From an uncultured Phycisphaerales bacterium (GTDB lineage Bacteria; Planctomycetota; Phycisphaerae; Tepidisphaerales; Tepidisphaeraceae), in the NCBI GenBank assembly GCA_903871935.1, contig CAIQIQ010000080.1, forward strand, positions 1 to 39,664: a stretch of DNA of 39,664 nucleotides, written 5' to 3'. Positions 1 to 7,395 of the stretch are shown piece by piece. The notes beneath the pieces were generated by a model, which searched no databases, was not told the DNA's origin, and worked only from the letters and a program-made list of their open reading frames with translations. Numbering within the stretch: the stretch's first letter is position 1; each line of letters starts with the position of its first letter. Position numbers and translations under genes: made by a program.

Positions 1-227
1 CATTGCGATCGGAAACGGCGGCCTGGCATGAGCACAGCAATGCCAGGCAGCGCGGGGTTGACTGGCAATTCCGAGTTGACGACGCCAGAATCAAACTGAA
101 GTCGGTCTACCCGAAACCCGTAGTGTGACAAAGCACTAGCCGCAAGGCTTCTCCGGGTCGAGGGGAACGTCGCTCGACCAGTAACCCCAAGACAGTCACC
201 CCAACCGGCAACGATGCGGCGCCGGCA
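1..227 (+). ncRNA. Candidate IS110 bridge RNA region (structured non-coding flank)
   Basis: Non-coding stretch directly upstream of the IS110-type transposase. It holds a perfect 9-bp hairpin at 21-48 (GCCTGGCAT / ATGCCAGGC, 10-nt loop), a 4-bp stem with a GCAA tetraloop at 138-149 and a perfect 7-bp hairpin at 156-179 (GGTCGAG / CTCGACC, 10-nt loop). IS110-family elements are known to encode a structured bridge RNA in a non-coding end, with loops that pair to donor and target DNA. That this is such an RNA is inference from position and folding. The window starts inside it, so the element's left end is not seen. Confidence 0.35.
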
Positions 228-1316
228 GTGGAGATCATCAAACTTGGCGTGGACACGCACCAGAACTCGTACTCGGTGGCGCGGATGTTCGAGGGCGGCA
301 ATCCGCAACCGTCGCAGAACATGACGCCCGAGGCATTCCTGAAGTTTGCCCAGAAGCAGAAGAAACTGGCCAAGCGTGTGGTGGTGGCGTACGAGGCGGG
401 ACCCTTTGGCTTCCACCTGCACCGCCAGCTTGTTGCCCTGGGCATCGAGTGTCTGGTGGTGGTGGCGCAGAACTGGGATGAGCGGCACAAGAAGACCAAG
501 ACCGACAAGATCGATGCCCGCCAGATCGTATTGAACCTGGACCGCTACCTGGCCGGCAACACCCGCGCCCTGGCGGTGGTGCGGGTGCCGACGCTGAGCG
601 AGGAGATCGCCCGAGACTTAAGCCGCGAGCGCGACCAGTTCAAGAAGGACCGCAATCGGATGATCAACCGCGGGCACGCGCTGTTGCGGCGTTACGGAAT
701 GCGGAACCTGGGGCGCTGGTGGGAGGATGGCGCTTTGGAGGAGTTGCAGCCACGGCTCCTGGAGCAGTTCGCCGATCAGGCGGATCGGGAGCAACTGGCC
801 AAGAGCCTGATCAGCCAGATGGGCGACTACGCCGAGCAGATCGCGCAGTTGACGCCTCGCCTGGACGATCTGACGGCAGAACTGGAGAAGGCCTCGAAAG
901 AACAGCGGCAGGAACGTCCCAAGGGCATGGGGCACCTGAGTCTGGAGAAACTGGGGCGTGAGGTATGCGACTGGAATCGCTTTACCAATCGCCGGCAGGT
1001 GGGCAGCTACACCGGGCTGTGTTCCGGCCGCAGCCAGAGCGGCGGGCGCGGGGCCGAACTGCCGATCAACAAATGCGGCAACCCGCGTCTGCGGGCGACG
1101 CTGGTGGAACTGGCGTGGATGATGGTGCTCTTCCAGCCGGACTACATCCGCCTCAAACGCTGGAAGGGAGTATTGGGAAAGGCCAGCAAAGCGCCGGCAT
1201 GGGCCCGGAAGAAGGCGATCGTGGCGGTCGCGCGGCAACTGGCGGTGGACCTGTGGCGGATCTTCACCGGGCGAGCCGAGCCATCGGCCTTGGGTCTGGA
1301 GATGGTGGCGGCATGA
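228..1316 (+). CDS. IS110-family transposase (DEDD recombinase)
   Basis: Transposase of 362 residues, the usual size for the family. The N-terminal RuvC-like DEDD domain shows GVDTHQ (Asp9), an acidic residue in VAYEAGP (Glu56) and KTDKIDAR (Asp93/Asp96). The C-terminal Transposase_20 domain follows a central helical region and contains SQSGGRG, where Ser270 is a good candidate for the catalytic serine, and the downstream INKCGNPRLR motif. The start is GTG at 228; the ATG at 214 is in another frame. The gene looks intact, so the element may still be active. It has no accessory gene and is followed 12 nt later by a strong hairpin. Family assignment is firm; the exact catalytic residues are by analogy. 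Confidence 0.93.
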   Translation: MEIIKLGVDTHQNSYSVARMFEGGNPQPSQNMTPEAFLKFAQKQKKLAKRVVVAYEAGPFGFHLHRQLVALGIECLVVVAQNWDERHKKTKTDKIDARQIVLNLDRYLAGNTRALAVVRVPTLSEEIARDLSRERDQFKKDRNRMINRGHALLRRYGMRNLGRWWEDGALEELQPRLLEQFADQADREQLAKSLISQMGDYAEQIAQLTPRLDDLTAELEKASKEQRQERPKGMGHLSLEKLGREVCDWNRFTNRRQVGSYTGLCSGRSQSGGRGAELPINKCGNPRLRATLVELAWMMVLFQPDYIRLKRWKGVLGKASKAPAWARKKAIVAVARQLAVDLWRIFTGRAEPSALGLEMVAA

Positions 1317-1328
1317 CGCTCTGCCGCA

Positions 1329-1381
1329 GGGAGGGGAAGGGCGAACCCATCAGGCCCCAAGTGCTTCGCCCTTCCCCTCCC
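1329..1381 (+). terminator. 17-bp perfect hairpin after the transposase
   Basis: Perfect 17-bp inverted repeat (arms 1329-1345 and 1365-1381, 19-nt loop) beginning 13 nt after the transposase stop. It has no T-tract, so it is either a factor-dependent terminator, a read-in block or part of the element's right end. The arms are purine/pyrimidine rich and resemble the repeat-like DNA that follows. Confidence 0.4.
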
Positions 1382-1708
1382 CGGCCAGCCCTCTGAACGT
1401 TCCAGGGCGGCCTGAACCCCACCCTAACCCACTCCCTTCCCCTCCTTCCCGGTCGGGGCAGGGGGCAAGAGCAAAGGAGACCAGGACCGCAAGAGATAAC
1501 AATAACCAACCCGCGCCAAACAAGACTTCGGTGTCACGCGCCCGTTTTGACCCCTGGGCTTCCAACGCCCGCTATTAAAGATTGGGTTGCGTACACCGGC
1601 CTGAGGCAAGATCGCATAGACCAACGTGTACGGCTCAGAGAAGCCAGTACGGATAGCAGGCGGAGCGGCCCGGGCATTGCCCATGGCAACGCCTCACGCA
1701 GGACCAGC
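1382..1708. other. Non-coding stretch after the IS110 element
   Basis: No convincing gene. It begins with a C-rich tract (about 1425-1455: CCCTAACCCACTCCC and a GGTCGGGGCAGGGGG arm) resembling an extragenic palindromic repeat; a related C-rich palindrome lies at about 12664-12705. The rest shows nothing recognisable and the short open frames have no family features. Confidence 0.4.
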
Positions 1709-1870
1709 TCACGAATCAGGCCGGGCATCGAATCGGAGAATCGACAACCGCTTGCATGGAACCAAGACAATGAAAACATAAACCCAAACCGGCCAGAAAG
1801 GCCTTGACAACCAACATAGCAGGGTCACCATCCCCGCGCCCCACACTACCAGCAGCACAATCAGGTTCAT
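1709..1870 (-). CDS. Small membrane protein, translationally coupled
   Basis: Reading frame of 53 residues. Its ATG (1870-1868) overlaps the TGA stop of the preceding lyase-like gene in an ATGA arrangement, and a GAGG Shine-Dalgarno lies 5 nt upstream. The product begins MNLIVLLVVWGAGMV and has two hydrophobic stretches, roughly residues 2-20 and 25-40, joined by a Trp/Pro-rich turn, then a short basic and polar tail (CKRLSILRFDARPDS). This suggests a two-pass or hairpin inner-membrane peptide. No family was recognised. Support comes from the overlap, ribosome binding site and composition; the gene may act with the secreted neighbour or be incidental. Confidence 0.5.
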   Translation of the reverse strand: MNLIVLLVVWGAGMVTLLCWLSRPFWPVWVYVFIVLVPCKRLSILRFDARPDS

Positions 1871-2862
1871 CTTTCCCTCGCACTCTTGAAAGCCGGCACA
1901 CTCGCCGGACCCTTCCCGCCCATCGGCCCAATGTACTGCCGGGCGATGACTAGGTCATCGAAATAGACCGTGATCGGGTGCGCTGCGTCGTAGTCCTTCG
2001 GCAGGGCGTGGTAATACATCCCAAGGGAAAAGAACGTGATCCGCAGCGCGGGCGTCTTGCGGAAGCGCACGGCCTTGCTGATGCTGAGTTGGCCATCCAC
2101 CCACAGCTCTTCGATGCCGTCCATGTTGGCCTTGCCCTCCGCGGTTACCGAGTTGAGTTTCATGTGCCGCTCGACGCAGTGCCACTGGCCAACCTGAATC
2201 GGGATGTGCTTCTGGACCTCGTAGCTGTCGCCCCACTGGTCGTGCTTGTCGAGGTGGTAGCTATAAAAGCCCATCTCCACTTCGCGGCTGCCGTTCTTGC
2301 CGTAGGGCTGCAGGCCGGAATAAAAGTAGCCGCAGGAGGCAATATCGCGGATGGCAGCCTGGCCCGCCCAGGCGCTGTCCGGCCGGCTCAGGTCGCGTCC
2401 GCCCAGATTCGCCCCGTGATTGGGCATCCCGCGGAAGCTGTCGCCGAACTTGATGTAGTAGCGCACGAACAGTTCATCGTAACCGTCGCCGCGGCCTTCA
2501 TTGGCGTGCTCGTAATTGCCCAACTTCAGTGTCACACCGCCCGACGCCTCGCCCTTGCCCATCGCCCAGCACGCAACCTCCAGCACGCCGTTGCCTGGTC
2601 CCGACAAACCCTCCGCCACCACCTTGCCCGGCACCACGCACGTCCGGCTGATCTTCTTCTGTTCCGTGTCCCACGTGCCCTCCGGCGGCTTGGCGCCGCC
2701 ATCGGTCCACGATTCAAAATCGTCGGCGAAGATGACCGCAGGATCCTTCCTGATGCCCGCATCGCCGGGATAGCGCGATGCGATCGGCCTGTCATCAGCC
2801 AGCACCGCCCCGCCCACCACGCCCAGCGCCAGACACAGACACAACAGTGATTCGCCACACAT
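1867..2862 (-). CDS. Secreted polysaccharide lyase-like (PL14-type fold) protein
   Basis: Protein of 331 residues with an N-terminal signal peptide (hydrophobic residues 5-21, ending near VLADD). The body resembles secreted jelly-roll proteins annotated as polysaccharide-lyase-14-like: FADDFESW near residue 45, a strand-rich core with LFVRYYIKFGDSFRG around residue 130, then NLGGRDLS, and YFDDLVIAR near the C-terminus. Such proteins act outside the cytoplasm on acidic polysaccharides, but no catalytic residues can be assigned here, so substrate and activity stay open. It overlaps a 53-residue membrane protein gene by 4 nt and diverges from the binding-protein gene at 2972. Exported status is secure; the enzyme class is a moderate inference. 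Confidence 0.7.
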   Translation of the reverse strand: MCGESLLCLCLALGVVGGAVLADDRPIASRYPGDAGIRKDPAVIFADDFESWTDGGAKPPEGTWDTEQKKISRTCVVPGKVVAEGLSGPGNGVLEVACWAMGKGEASGGVTLKLGNYEHANEGRGDGYDELFVRYYIKFGDSFRGMPNHGANLGGRDLSRPDSAWAGQAAIRDIASCGYFYSGLQPYGKNGSREVEMGFYSYHLDKHDQWGDSYEVQKHIPIQVGQWHCVERHMKLNSVTAEGKANMDGIEELWVDGQLSISKAVRFRKTPALRITFFSLGMYYHALPKDYDAAHPITVYFDDLVIARQYIGPMGGKGPASVPAFKSARER

Positions 2863-2971
2863 GGTCGGGCTCCTTTGTAGCGTTACCTTGAACCGCGGAG
2901 TTTACAGCCGCACGCAGGCGCGGCAATCGCCGTGAGCCTACAGTATGACAGGAAAAACTTTGGAGGCATCC

Positions 2972-3913
2972 ATGCACCGTCTGATTCTGCTGCTGATTGT
3001 CAGTATGACCGCGTTAAGCGCTGTGGGCGCGGAACCGATCAAGGTTGCGTTGAATTGGGTTCCCGAACCGGAGTTCGGCGGCATCTACGCCGCCCAGCAG
3101 TCGGGTATCTTCAAAGCCAATGGCCTGGAGGTGCAGATCATGCCCGGCGGCGCTGGCGCCCCAACCTGGCAGATGGTCGGCGCCGGCCGGGTGCCCTTTG
3201 CCATCGCCTCGGCCGACGAGGTCGCCATCGCCCGCACCCGCGGCGCTGACATTGTTGCCCTCTTTGCCATCTACCAGACCTGCCCGCAGGGAATCATGAT
3301 CCATGAAGAATCGAGCGCCAAGACCATCGCCGATATCCTGGAGGGCAAGGGCGGGATCGGCATGCTCGCCGTGGAGAAGGGCCTGACCTACGCGCGCTTC
3401 CTGGAGAAGAAGTATGGCTTCGGCAAGATGAGGCTTGTCGGCTATAGCGGCGGCATTGCGGCGTTCATGGCCGACAAGAATTACGCACAGCAGTGTTTCA
3501 TCTTCTCCGAGCCGATCGCGGCCAGGAGGCAGGGGGCCGGAGTGAAGACCTTCCTCGTTGCCGATGCCGGGTACAACCCCTATACAGGTGTGCTGATCGC
3601 TCGGACCGACTATGTGAAAGCGAACAAGACGACGGTCGAGGCGATGGTCAAGAGTTTCCGCGAAGGGTGGCAGCAGTACCTGAGCAACCCTAAGCCCGCG
3701 AACGAGCTGATGCACTCGCTGAACAAGACCATGGACGAGCAGACCTTCGCCGAGGCGGCCGAGGTCCAGAAGCCTCTGGTTCTGCCCGAGGGCATGAAGC
3801 CCGAGCAGATCGGCACGATGACCCTGGATCGCTGGCAGACCCTGATCAGGCAGATGCGCGATCTAAAGGTGCTGGATAGCGATGTGGATGCCCGGGAATG
3901 TTTCCTTCCGTGA
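2972..3913 (+). CDS. THI5/NMT1-like ABC transporter substrate-binding protein
   Basis: Periplasmic binding protein of 313 residues in the THI5/NMT1 (ThiY-like, SsuA/TauA) group. The start is ATG 2972, chosen because GGAGG sits 5 nt upstream; a longer frame from 2945 has no such site. Residues 1-20 form a signal peptide ending SAVGA. The mature part opens with the family pattern VALNWVPEPEFGGIYAAQQ, then GLEVQIMPGG and the ligand-site stretch FAIASADEVAIAR. Relatives bind formyl-aminopyrimidine, hydroxymethylpyrimidine or sulfonates and pass them to an ABC permease. No permease or ATPase gene is adjacent and no TPP riboswitch signature was seen upstream, so the ligand is unknown and the partner must lie elsewhere. 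Confidence 0.85.
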   Translation: MHRLILLLIVSMTALSAVGAEPIKVALNWVPEPEFGGIYAAQQSGIFKANGLEVQIMPGGAGAPTWQMVGAGRVPFAIASADEVAIARTRGADIVALFAIYQTCPQGIMIHEESSAKTIADILEGKGGIGMLAVEKGLTYARFLEKKYGFGKMRLVGYSGGIAAFMADKNYAQQCFIFSEPIAARRQGAGVKTFLVADAGYNPYTGVLIARTDYVKANKTTVEAMVKSFREGWQQYLSNPKPANELMHSLNKTMDEQTFAEAAEVQKPLVLPEGMKPEQIGTMTLDRWQTLIRQMRDLKVLDSDVDARECFLP

Positions 3914-3958
3914 GTTGGGGCACGCAGAAATACCGCTTGAATCGCCCTATCGCCGCTC

Positions 3959-3987
3959 TTGCCATGGTTCGGATGCAACTCTAAACT
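3959..3987 (+). promoter_or_regulatory. Sigma70-like promoter for the HAD phosphatase gene
   Basis: TTGCCA (3959-3964), 17-bp spacer, TAAACT (3982-3987). The predicted +1 is near 3994, which puts the annotated ATG at 3991 just upstream of +1 and an in-frame GTG at 3997 at +4. If the promoter is real, the mRNA is leaderless and starts at the GTG. Confidence 0.45.
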
Positions 3988-3990
3988 GCG

Positions 3991-4791
3991 ATGGCTGTGG
4001 GCAGCATACTAGAGAGTTTTGAAGCCGTCCTGCTTGATCTGGACGGGACCATGTACCACGAGGAGTATTCGCTTCCGGGTGCGGTTGATCTTGTGCGCAT
4101 GCTACAAAAGAAGGGGGTCAAGTTTGCCTGCCTCTCCAACAGCACGACCAGCCCGCTTCGCGTCATGAACCGCATGGCGCGGATGGGTGTGGAGATTGAC
4201 CCCAGTAACATCTACACCGCGGCCGCGGCGACAGCCGACTATGTCCTGCATGAGTTTCCGGATCGGCCGCGTATCTTCAACCTGGCGACCGAGGGCATCC
4301 AGGAGATGCTCGACGGGTTGGTTGACTGGGTCGGCGGCGGCGGCGAGCCCTGCAACGCCATTGTCATCGGCAATCCCACCAACGTGTACGCCACCGATGA
4401 ACGCTTGCGCATGGCGCTGCAACTGGCGCGGAAGAAGGCGAAGATCCTGGGCATCTCCGCCGACCGCGTCTATCCCAGTGCCCGAGGTATTGAGTTCGGA
4501 TGCGGCGCCCTGACTCATATGCTTGCATACGCATCCGGTGAGGAACCCATCTTCTGCGGCAAACCGCAGCGCGTGTTCTTCGAGAACCTCTGCCGCCGGC
4601 TCAACGTGCAGCCCAATCGCTGTGTGACCATCGGTGACAACCTCGAGGCGGACATCGTCGGCGCCAAGGCTTTGGGCATGCAGACGATCCTTACGCTGAC
4701 CGGAGTTACTCGGCGCAAGGATCTGCGTGAAGTCATGCCCCACTTGCAGCCCGATCACGTGATCGAAGAGTTGACCGAACTGCTTGGGTAG
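3991..4791 (+). CDS. HAD-superfamily phosphatase (NagD-like, class IIA)
   Basis: Protein of 266 residues, full length for the NagD/p-nitrophenylphosphatase branch. HAD motif I is LLDLDGTMY with nucleophile Asp16 and acid Asp18; motif II is CLSNSTTSP (about 48-54); motif III Lys191 lies in CGKPQ; motif IV is TIGDNLEAD with Asp216 and Asp221. The cap between residues about 85 and 185 matches the IIA type. The family removes phosphate from small metabolites, and the substrate cannot be read from sequence. No Shine-Dalgarno precedes ATG 3991; a promoter-like pair at 3959-3987 suggests a leaderless message beginning at GTG 3997 (264 residues). It stands alone between differently promoted genes. 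Confidence 0.88.
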   Translation: MAVGSILESFEAVLLDLDGTMYHEEYSLPGAVDLVRMLQKKGVKFACLSNSTTSPLRVMNRMARMGVEIDPSNIYTAAAATADYVLHEFPDRPRIFNLATEGIQEMLDGLVDWVGGGGEPCNAIVIGNPTNVYATDERLRMALQLARKKAKILGISADRVYPSARGIEFGCGALTHMLAYASGEEPIFCGKPQRVFFENLCRRLNVQPNRCVTIGDNLEADIVGAKALGMQTILTLTGVTRRKDLREVMPHLQPDHVIEELTELLG

Positions 4792-4829
4792 GCACACCGG
4801 CGAGCCCGATCCCGGGTCTGCTGGCCTGA

Positions 4830-4858
4830 TTGACACCTGCTGCGGCCAACTCTACAGT
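4830..4858 (+). promoter_or_regulatory. Consensus-like promoter giving a leaderless mRNA
   Basis: Exact TTGACA (4830-4835), 17-bp spacer, TACAGT (4853-4858). The next ATG is at 4867, so the predicted +1 (about 4865) is 2-3 nt from the start codon and there is no room for a ribosome binding site. Confidence 0.65.
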
Positions 4859-4866
4859 GCCTGACC

Positions 4867-5421
4867 ATGCGGCGAATTATCCTGGCAATTGTGGCATGTG
4901 CTGCCTTGGTCGGCTGCGGCTCGCAGCCCCAGTGGGAACCCGCCGGGCAGCAACAGCTCTTTTCGCCCACCGCGATGCGCATCCATCCCGTGTTCACGCA
5001 GCTTCGCGATTGGACGGGCGATGGAAAGCCCGACGGCGTGGATGCCCTGATCGAGTTCCAGGACCAGTTCGGCGATCCGACGAAGGCCTCCGGCAGTGTG
5101 GTGTTTGAGATCTACCAATACCAACCGTATTCGCCCGATCCGCGCGGCAAACGCGAAGTGGCGCCGTTTCTTGCCACGATCGACAATGTCGCCGCCCAAC
5201 GCGACCACTGGAACCGCACCAGCCGCTGCTACAGTTTCCAGCTTGCCTGGGCCGGCGTCGATCCCAAGACAACCTATGTGCTGATGGCGACGTTTGAAAA
5301 GACCGGCGGCGGGCGCTTTACGGATCAGCTCCTGCTGGAACCTGCGCAGCGCGAGCCAGTGCGCCCGCTGCCCGCAACCAGCCCCGCCAACAAGCCCAAT
5401 ACGCGCACGCCCCAGCCCTGA
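4867..5421 (+). CDS. Lipoprotein of unknown function
   Basis: Predicted lipoprotein of 184 residues. The signal peptide (RRIILAIVACAALVGC) ends in the lipobox LVGC, giving Cys17 as the lipid-anchored first mature residue. The rest is soluble: a WTGDGKPDGVDALIEF segment near residues 50-65, then a mixed alpha/beta stretch through FEIYQYQPYSPDPRGKREV, and a Pro-rich low-complexity tail from about residue 165. The GDGKPDG piece recalls short calcium-binding or dockerin-like loops but is too short to assign. No family was recognised. The gene has an almost perfect promoter placed so that translation must be leaderless. It lies between a phosphatase and a nucleoside phosphorylase with no evident functional link. 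Confidence 0.75.
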   Translation: MRRIILAIVACAALVGCGSQPQWEPAGQQQLFSPTAMRIHPVFTQLRDWTGDGKPDGVDALIEFQDQFGDPTKASGSVVFEIYQYQPYSPDPRGKREVAPFLATIDNVAAQRDHWNRTSRCYSFQLAWAGVDPKTTYVLMATFEKTGGGRFTDQLLLEPAQREPVRPLPATSPANKPNTRTPQP

Positions 5422-5463
5422 TCCGGCCGCATCGCTACCCACTGCATCCTGCCTCTTTCCGGG

Positions 5464-5469
5464 TATAGT
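5464..5469 (+). promoter_or_regulatory. -10 element before the nucleoside phosphorylase gene
   Basis: TATAGT at 5464-5469, eight bases before ATG 5478, the same -10 to start spacing as at 4853-4867. No good -35 hexamer is seen at 15-18 bp. The position implies a leaderless message. Confidence 0.4.
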
Positions 5470-5477
5470 TTGCGGAC

Positions 5478-6233
5478 ATGAGTTATCCAATTCTGGAGCA
5501 TGACGACACTCGCGAGGCGTTGATGGAGCCTTCACGGCTGGTCCGCAGGGAGGATGTTCCCGAGCGGTGTGTCGCATGCTTCTTCGCCGAAGTGATCGAT
5601 GATCTTGTTGCTGGCGGGGCGCGGATCGCCGCCAACCGCAAGAGCGAGATGGGCGATCACCCGATCTATGAGATCCAGTTTCAAGGACAGAGGCTCGGGG
5701 TTACGCATCCTGGACTGGGCGGACCGCTGGCGGCCGGGATGCTGGAGGAGGCAATCGCGCTGGGGTGCAACCGATTCATCGTTTGCGGTGGGGCTGGGGT
5801 GCTGCAGAAGGATGTGGCCGTTGGGCACCTGATTGTGCCGACGTCGGCCGTGCGCGATGAAGGGACCAGCTACCATTACCTGGCTCCAGCGCGTGAAGTG
5901 CAAACGCGCGCGGATGTTGTAAGGACCATTACCCGCGTGCTTGATGCCGAACATGTCCACTATGCCTGTGCCAAGACCTGGACCACAGATGCCTACTACA
6001 GGGAGACAGCGGGGAAGATCGCCCGGCGGCGCGCGGAGGGGTGTGTTACCGTCGAAATGGAAGCGGCATCACTCCTGGCCGTGGCGGAATTTCGGGGTGT
6101 CGCACTGGGGCAGATCCTGTACTGCGGTGATGACTGCAGCGGCACCGCGTGGGATTCGCGACAATGGAACACGCGCAAGGACATTCGCCGGCGGCTATTC
6201 GATCTGGCGGCCAAGGCATGCCTGGCGTTGTGA
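5478..6233 (+). CDS. Nucleoside phosphorylase (PNP/UDP phosphorylase family)
   Basis: Protein of 251 residues with the PNP_UDP_1 fold, close in length and order of motifs to uridine phosphorylases. Visible elements: THPGLGGPLAAGMLEE (76-91), the phosphate/ribose-site strand IVCGGAGVLQ (101-110), DEGTSYHY (128-135), the TWTTDAYYRET segment (167-177) and the ribose-binding VEMEAASLLAVA (192-203), where Glu193 and Glu195 are expected sugar contacts. The enzyme cleaves nucleosides with phosphate to free base and ribose-1-phosphate in cytoplasmic salvage. Purine or pyrimidine preference is not certain, though overall similarity favours uridine-like substrates. The start is set by ATG 5478, eight bases after a TATAGT, so the message seems leaderless. 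Confidence 0.88.
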   Translation: MSYPILEHDDTREALMEPSRLVRREDVPERCVACFFAEVIDDLVAGGARIAANRKSEMGDHPIYEIQFQGQRLGVTHPGLGGPLAAGMLEEAIALGCNRFIVCGGAGVLQKDVAVGHLIVPTSAVRDEGTSYHYLAPAREVQTRADVVRTITRVLDAEHVHYACAKTWTTDAYYRETAGKIARRRAEGCVTVEMEAASLLAVAEFRGVALGQILYCGDDCSGTAWDSRQWNTRKDIRRRLFDLAAKACLAL

Positions 6234-6322
6234 GGATTACCGGCGGGTCTTTGGTTCGTCCCGTGCACAGATGGATGCAGGATTCCGGCTTCTGCCGCAC
6301 TTTCCGCGTTTTCCACAGTTAG

Positions 6323-6346
6323 CCTGATTGCCTCTGGAGAATCAGG
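6323..6346 (+). terminator. Weak hairpin between phosphorylase and kinase genes
   Basis: Perfect 7-bp inverted repeat CCTGATT / AATCAGG with a 10-nt loop, followed by TTGCTTT. Short stem and poor T-tract, so termination is possible but not convincing. Confidence 0.25.
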
Positions 6347-6368
6347 TTGCTTTACCGCATGATCGCAC

Positions 6369-7277
6369 ATGGTTACCTTCTGGCGGCACATGGCGAGAGA
6401 AACCGAGTCAGAACATCGACGGCAGCATCCGACCCAGTTATTTGGGTATACGGTGATCTCGCGCATCGGGCGGGGGGCCGGCGCGCGCATTTACGCCGTT
6501 CGCGAGCCTGTTACCCGCCTCACATTTGCGATGAAGCACGTCACTCGCCACAAGAAACGTGACATCCGGTATGTCGAGCAGATACAGAACGAACTGGCGA
6601 TGGGCAGGTTGGTTCGCCATGAGGGGATTCGCCGGCCGGTGAGCATCCATATCAAACGCAGCCTGTTCCGGCGCGTCAAGGAAGCGGCGCTGCTGGTGGA
6701 ATACGTCGAGGGCACACGCTTTACGGATGTGACGGAGATGCGCGTCTGGGAGACGCTGCTGGTGTTCGCGCGACTGGCGCGTGCGGTGGGCGCCATGCAT
6801 GCGTCGGGGATTCTTCATTGCGATCTCAAACCTTCAAACATCATGATCACCGGCGATCGGCAACCGAAGCTGATTGATCTCGGCCAGGCTTGCAGGATCG
6901 GGACCACCAAGAAACGCATCCAGGGCACGCCGGGCTTCATGTCGCCCGAGCAGGTGCACCGGAAGGTGATGACGGTGCGGACGGATGTCTTTGGTTTCGG
7001 GGCATCGCTCTACTGGGCATTGACCGGACGCACCATACCGACGGCGGCACCTTCGCGTCGCAAGAAGGAATTTGTGATAGGCAGTGCCATTCCAGCGCCG
7101 ATGGAGATCAATCCCATTGTGCCTCAGGCAGCGTCGGAGCTGGTGATGGAATGCATCCGGCAGGATGAGGCAAAGCGGCCGGGTAGCATGAACGACATTG
7201 CCACGCGACTCGAGCAGATCGGCCGGGAGGCCCGGCAGGTTTACGAAGCCCGCAGCCAGGCGCCCAAGGGCGAGTGA
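6369..7277 (+). CDS. Ser/Thr protein kinase, cytoplasmic, non-RD type
   Basis: Kinase-only protein of 302 residues with no transmembrane segment or sensor domain. Glycine loop IGRGAGARIY (33-42); ATP lysine in AMKHV (Lys56); helix-C acid probably Glu75; catalytic loop HCDLKPSN with Asp152, Lys154 and Asn157; metal-binding DLG (Asp170) instead of DFG; GTPGFMSPEQ activation-segment end (187-195); TDVFGFG helix F (205-211). All key residues are present, so it should be active. A Cys precedes the catalytic Asp, making it non-RD and probably not dependent on activation-loop phosphorylation. The start may be ATG 6369 or 6390; neither has a clear ribosome site. The target is unknown and neighbours give no clue. 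Confidence 0.9.
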   Translation: MVTFWRHMARETESEHRRQHPTQLFGYTVISRIGRGAGARIYAVREPVTRLTFAMKHVTRHKKRDIRYVEQIQNELAMGRLVRHEGIRRPVSIHIKRSLFRRVKEAALLVEYVEGTRFTDVTEMRVWETLLVFARLARAVGAMHASGILHCDLKPSNIMITGDRQPKLIDLGQACRIGTTKKRIQGTPGFMSPEQVHRKVMTVRTDVFGFGASLYWALTGRTIPTAAPSRRKKEFVIGSAIPAPMEINPIVPQAASELVMECIRQDEAKRPGSMNDIATRLEQIGREARQVYEARSQAPKGE

Positions 7278-7395
7278 TTCGCCGCAGTGCCGAGCGAGCG
7301 CAGCCGGGTCCTGCCTATACCCAAGCACCACAAACCTGTGCGCCCCGGGGGTGTCCTATTAGTGGACAGGGATGTTCAGGAACAAGAGGTGCATT

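Larger units (their letters stand above)
1..1390 (+). mobile_element. IS110-family insertion sequence, ends undefined
   Basis: One IS110-type transposase flanked by structured non-coding DNA. IS110 elements lack terminal inverted repeats, so boundaries cannot be set from one copy. The left limit is simply the window edge, and the right limit is placed just past the hairpin that follows the gene. Confidence 0.4.

Noticed and set aside
2863..2971. Possible TPP riboswitch before the THI5-like gene
   Set aside because: No CTGAGA-type or other conserved TPP motif is present in the short divergent region.
6309..6320. DnaA-like TTTTCCACA near the kinase gene
   Set aside because: Single imperfect copy with no other origin features.
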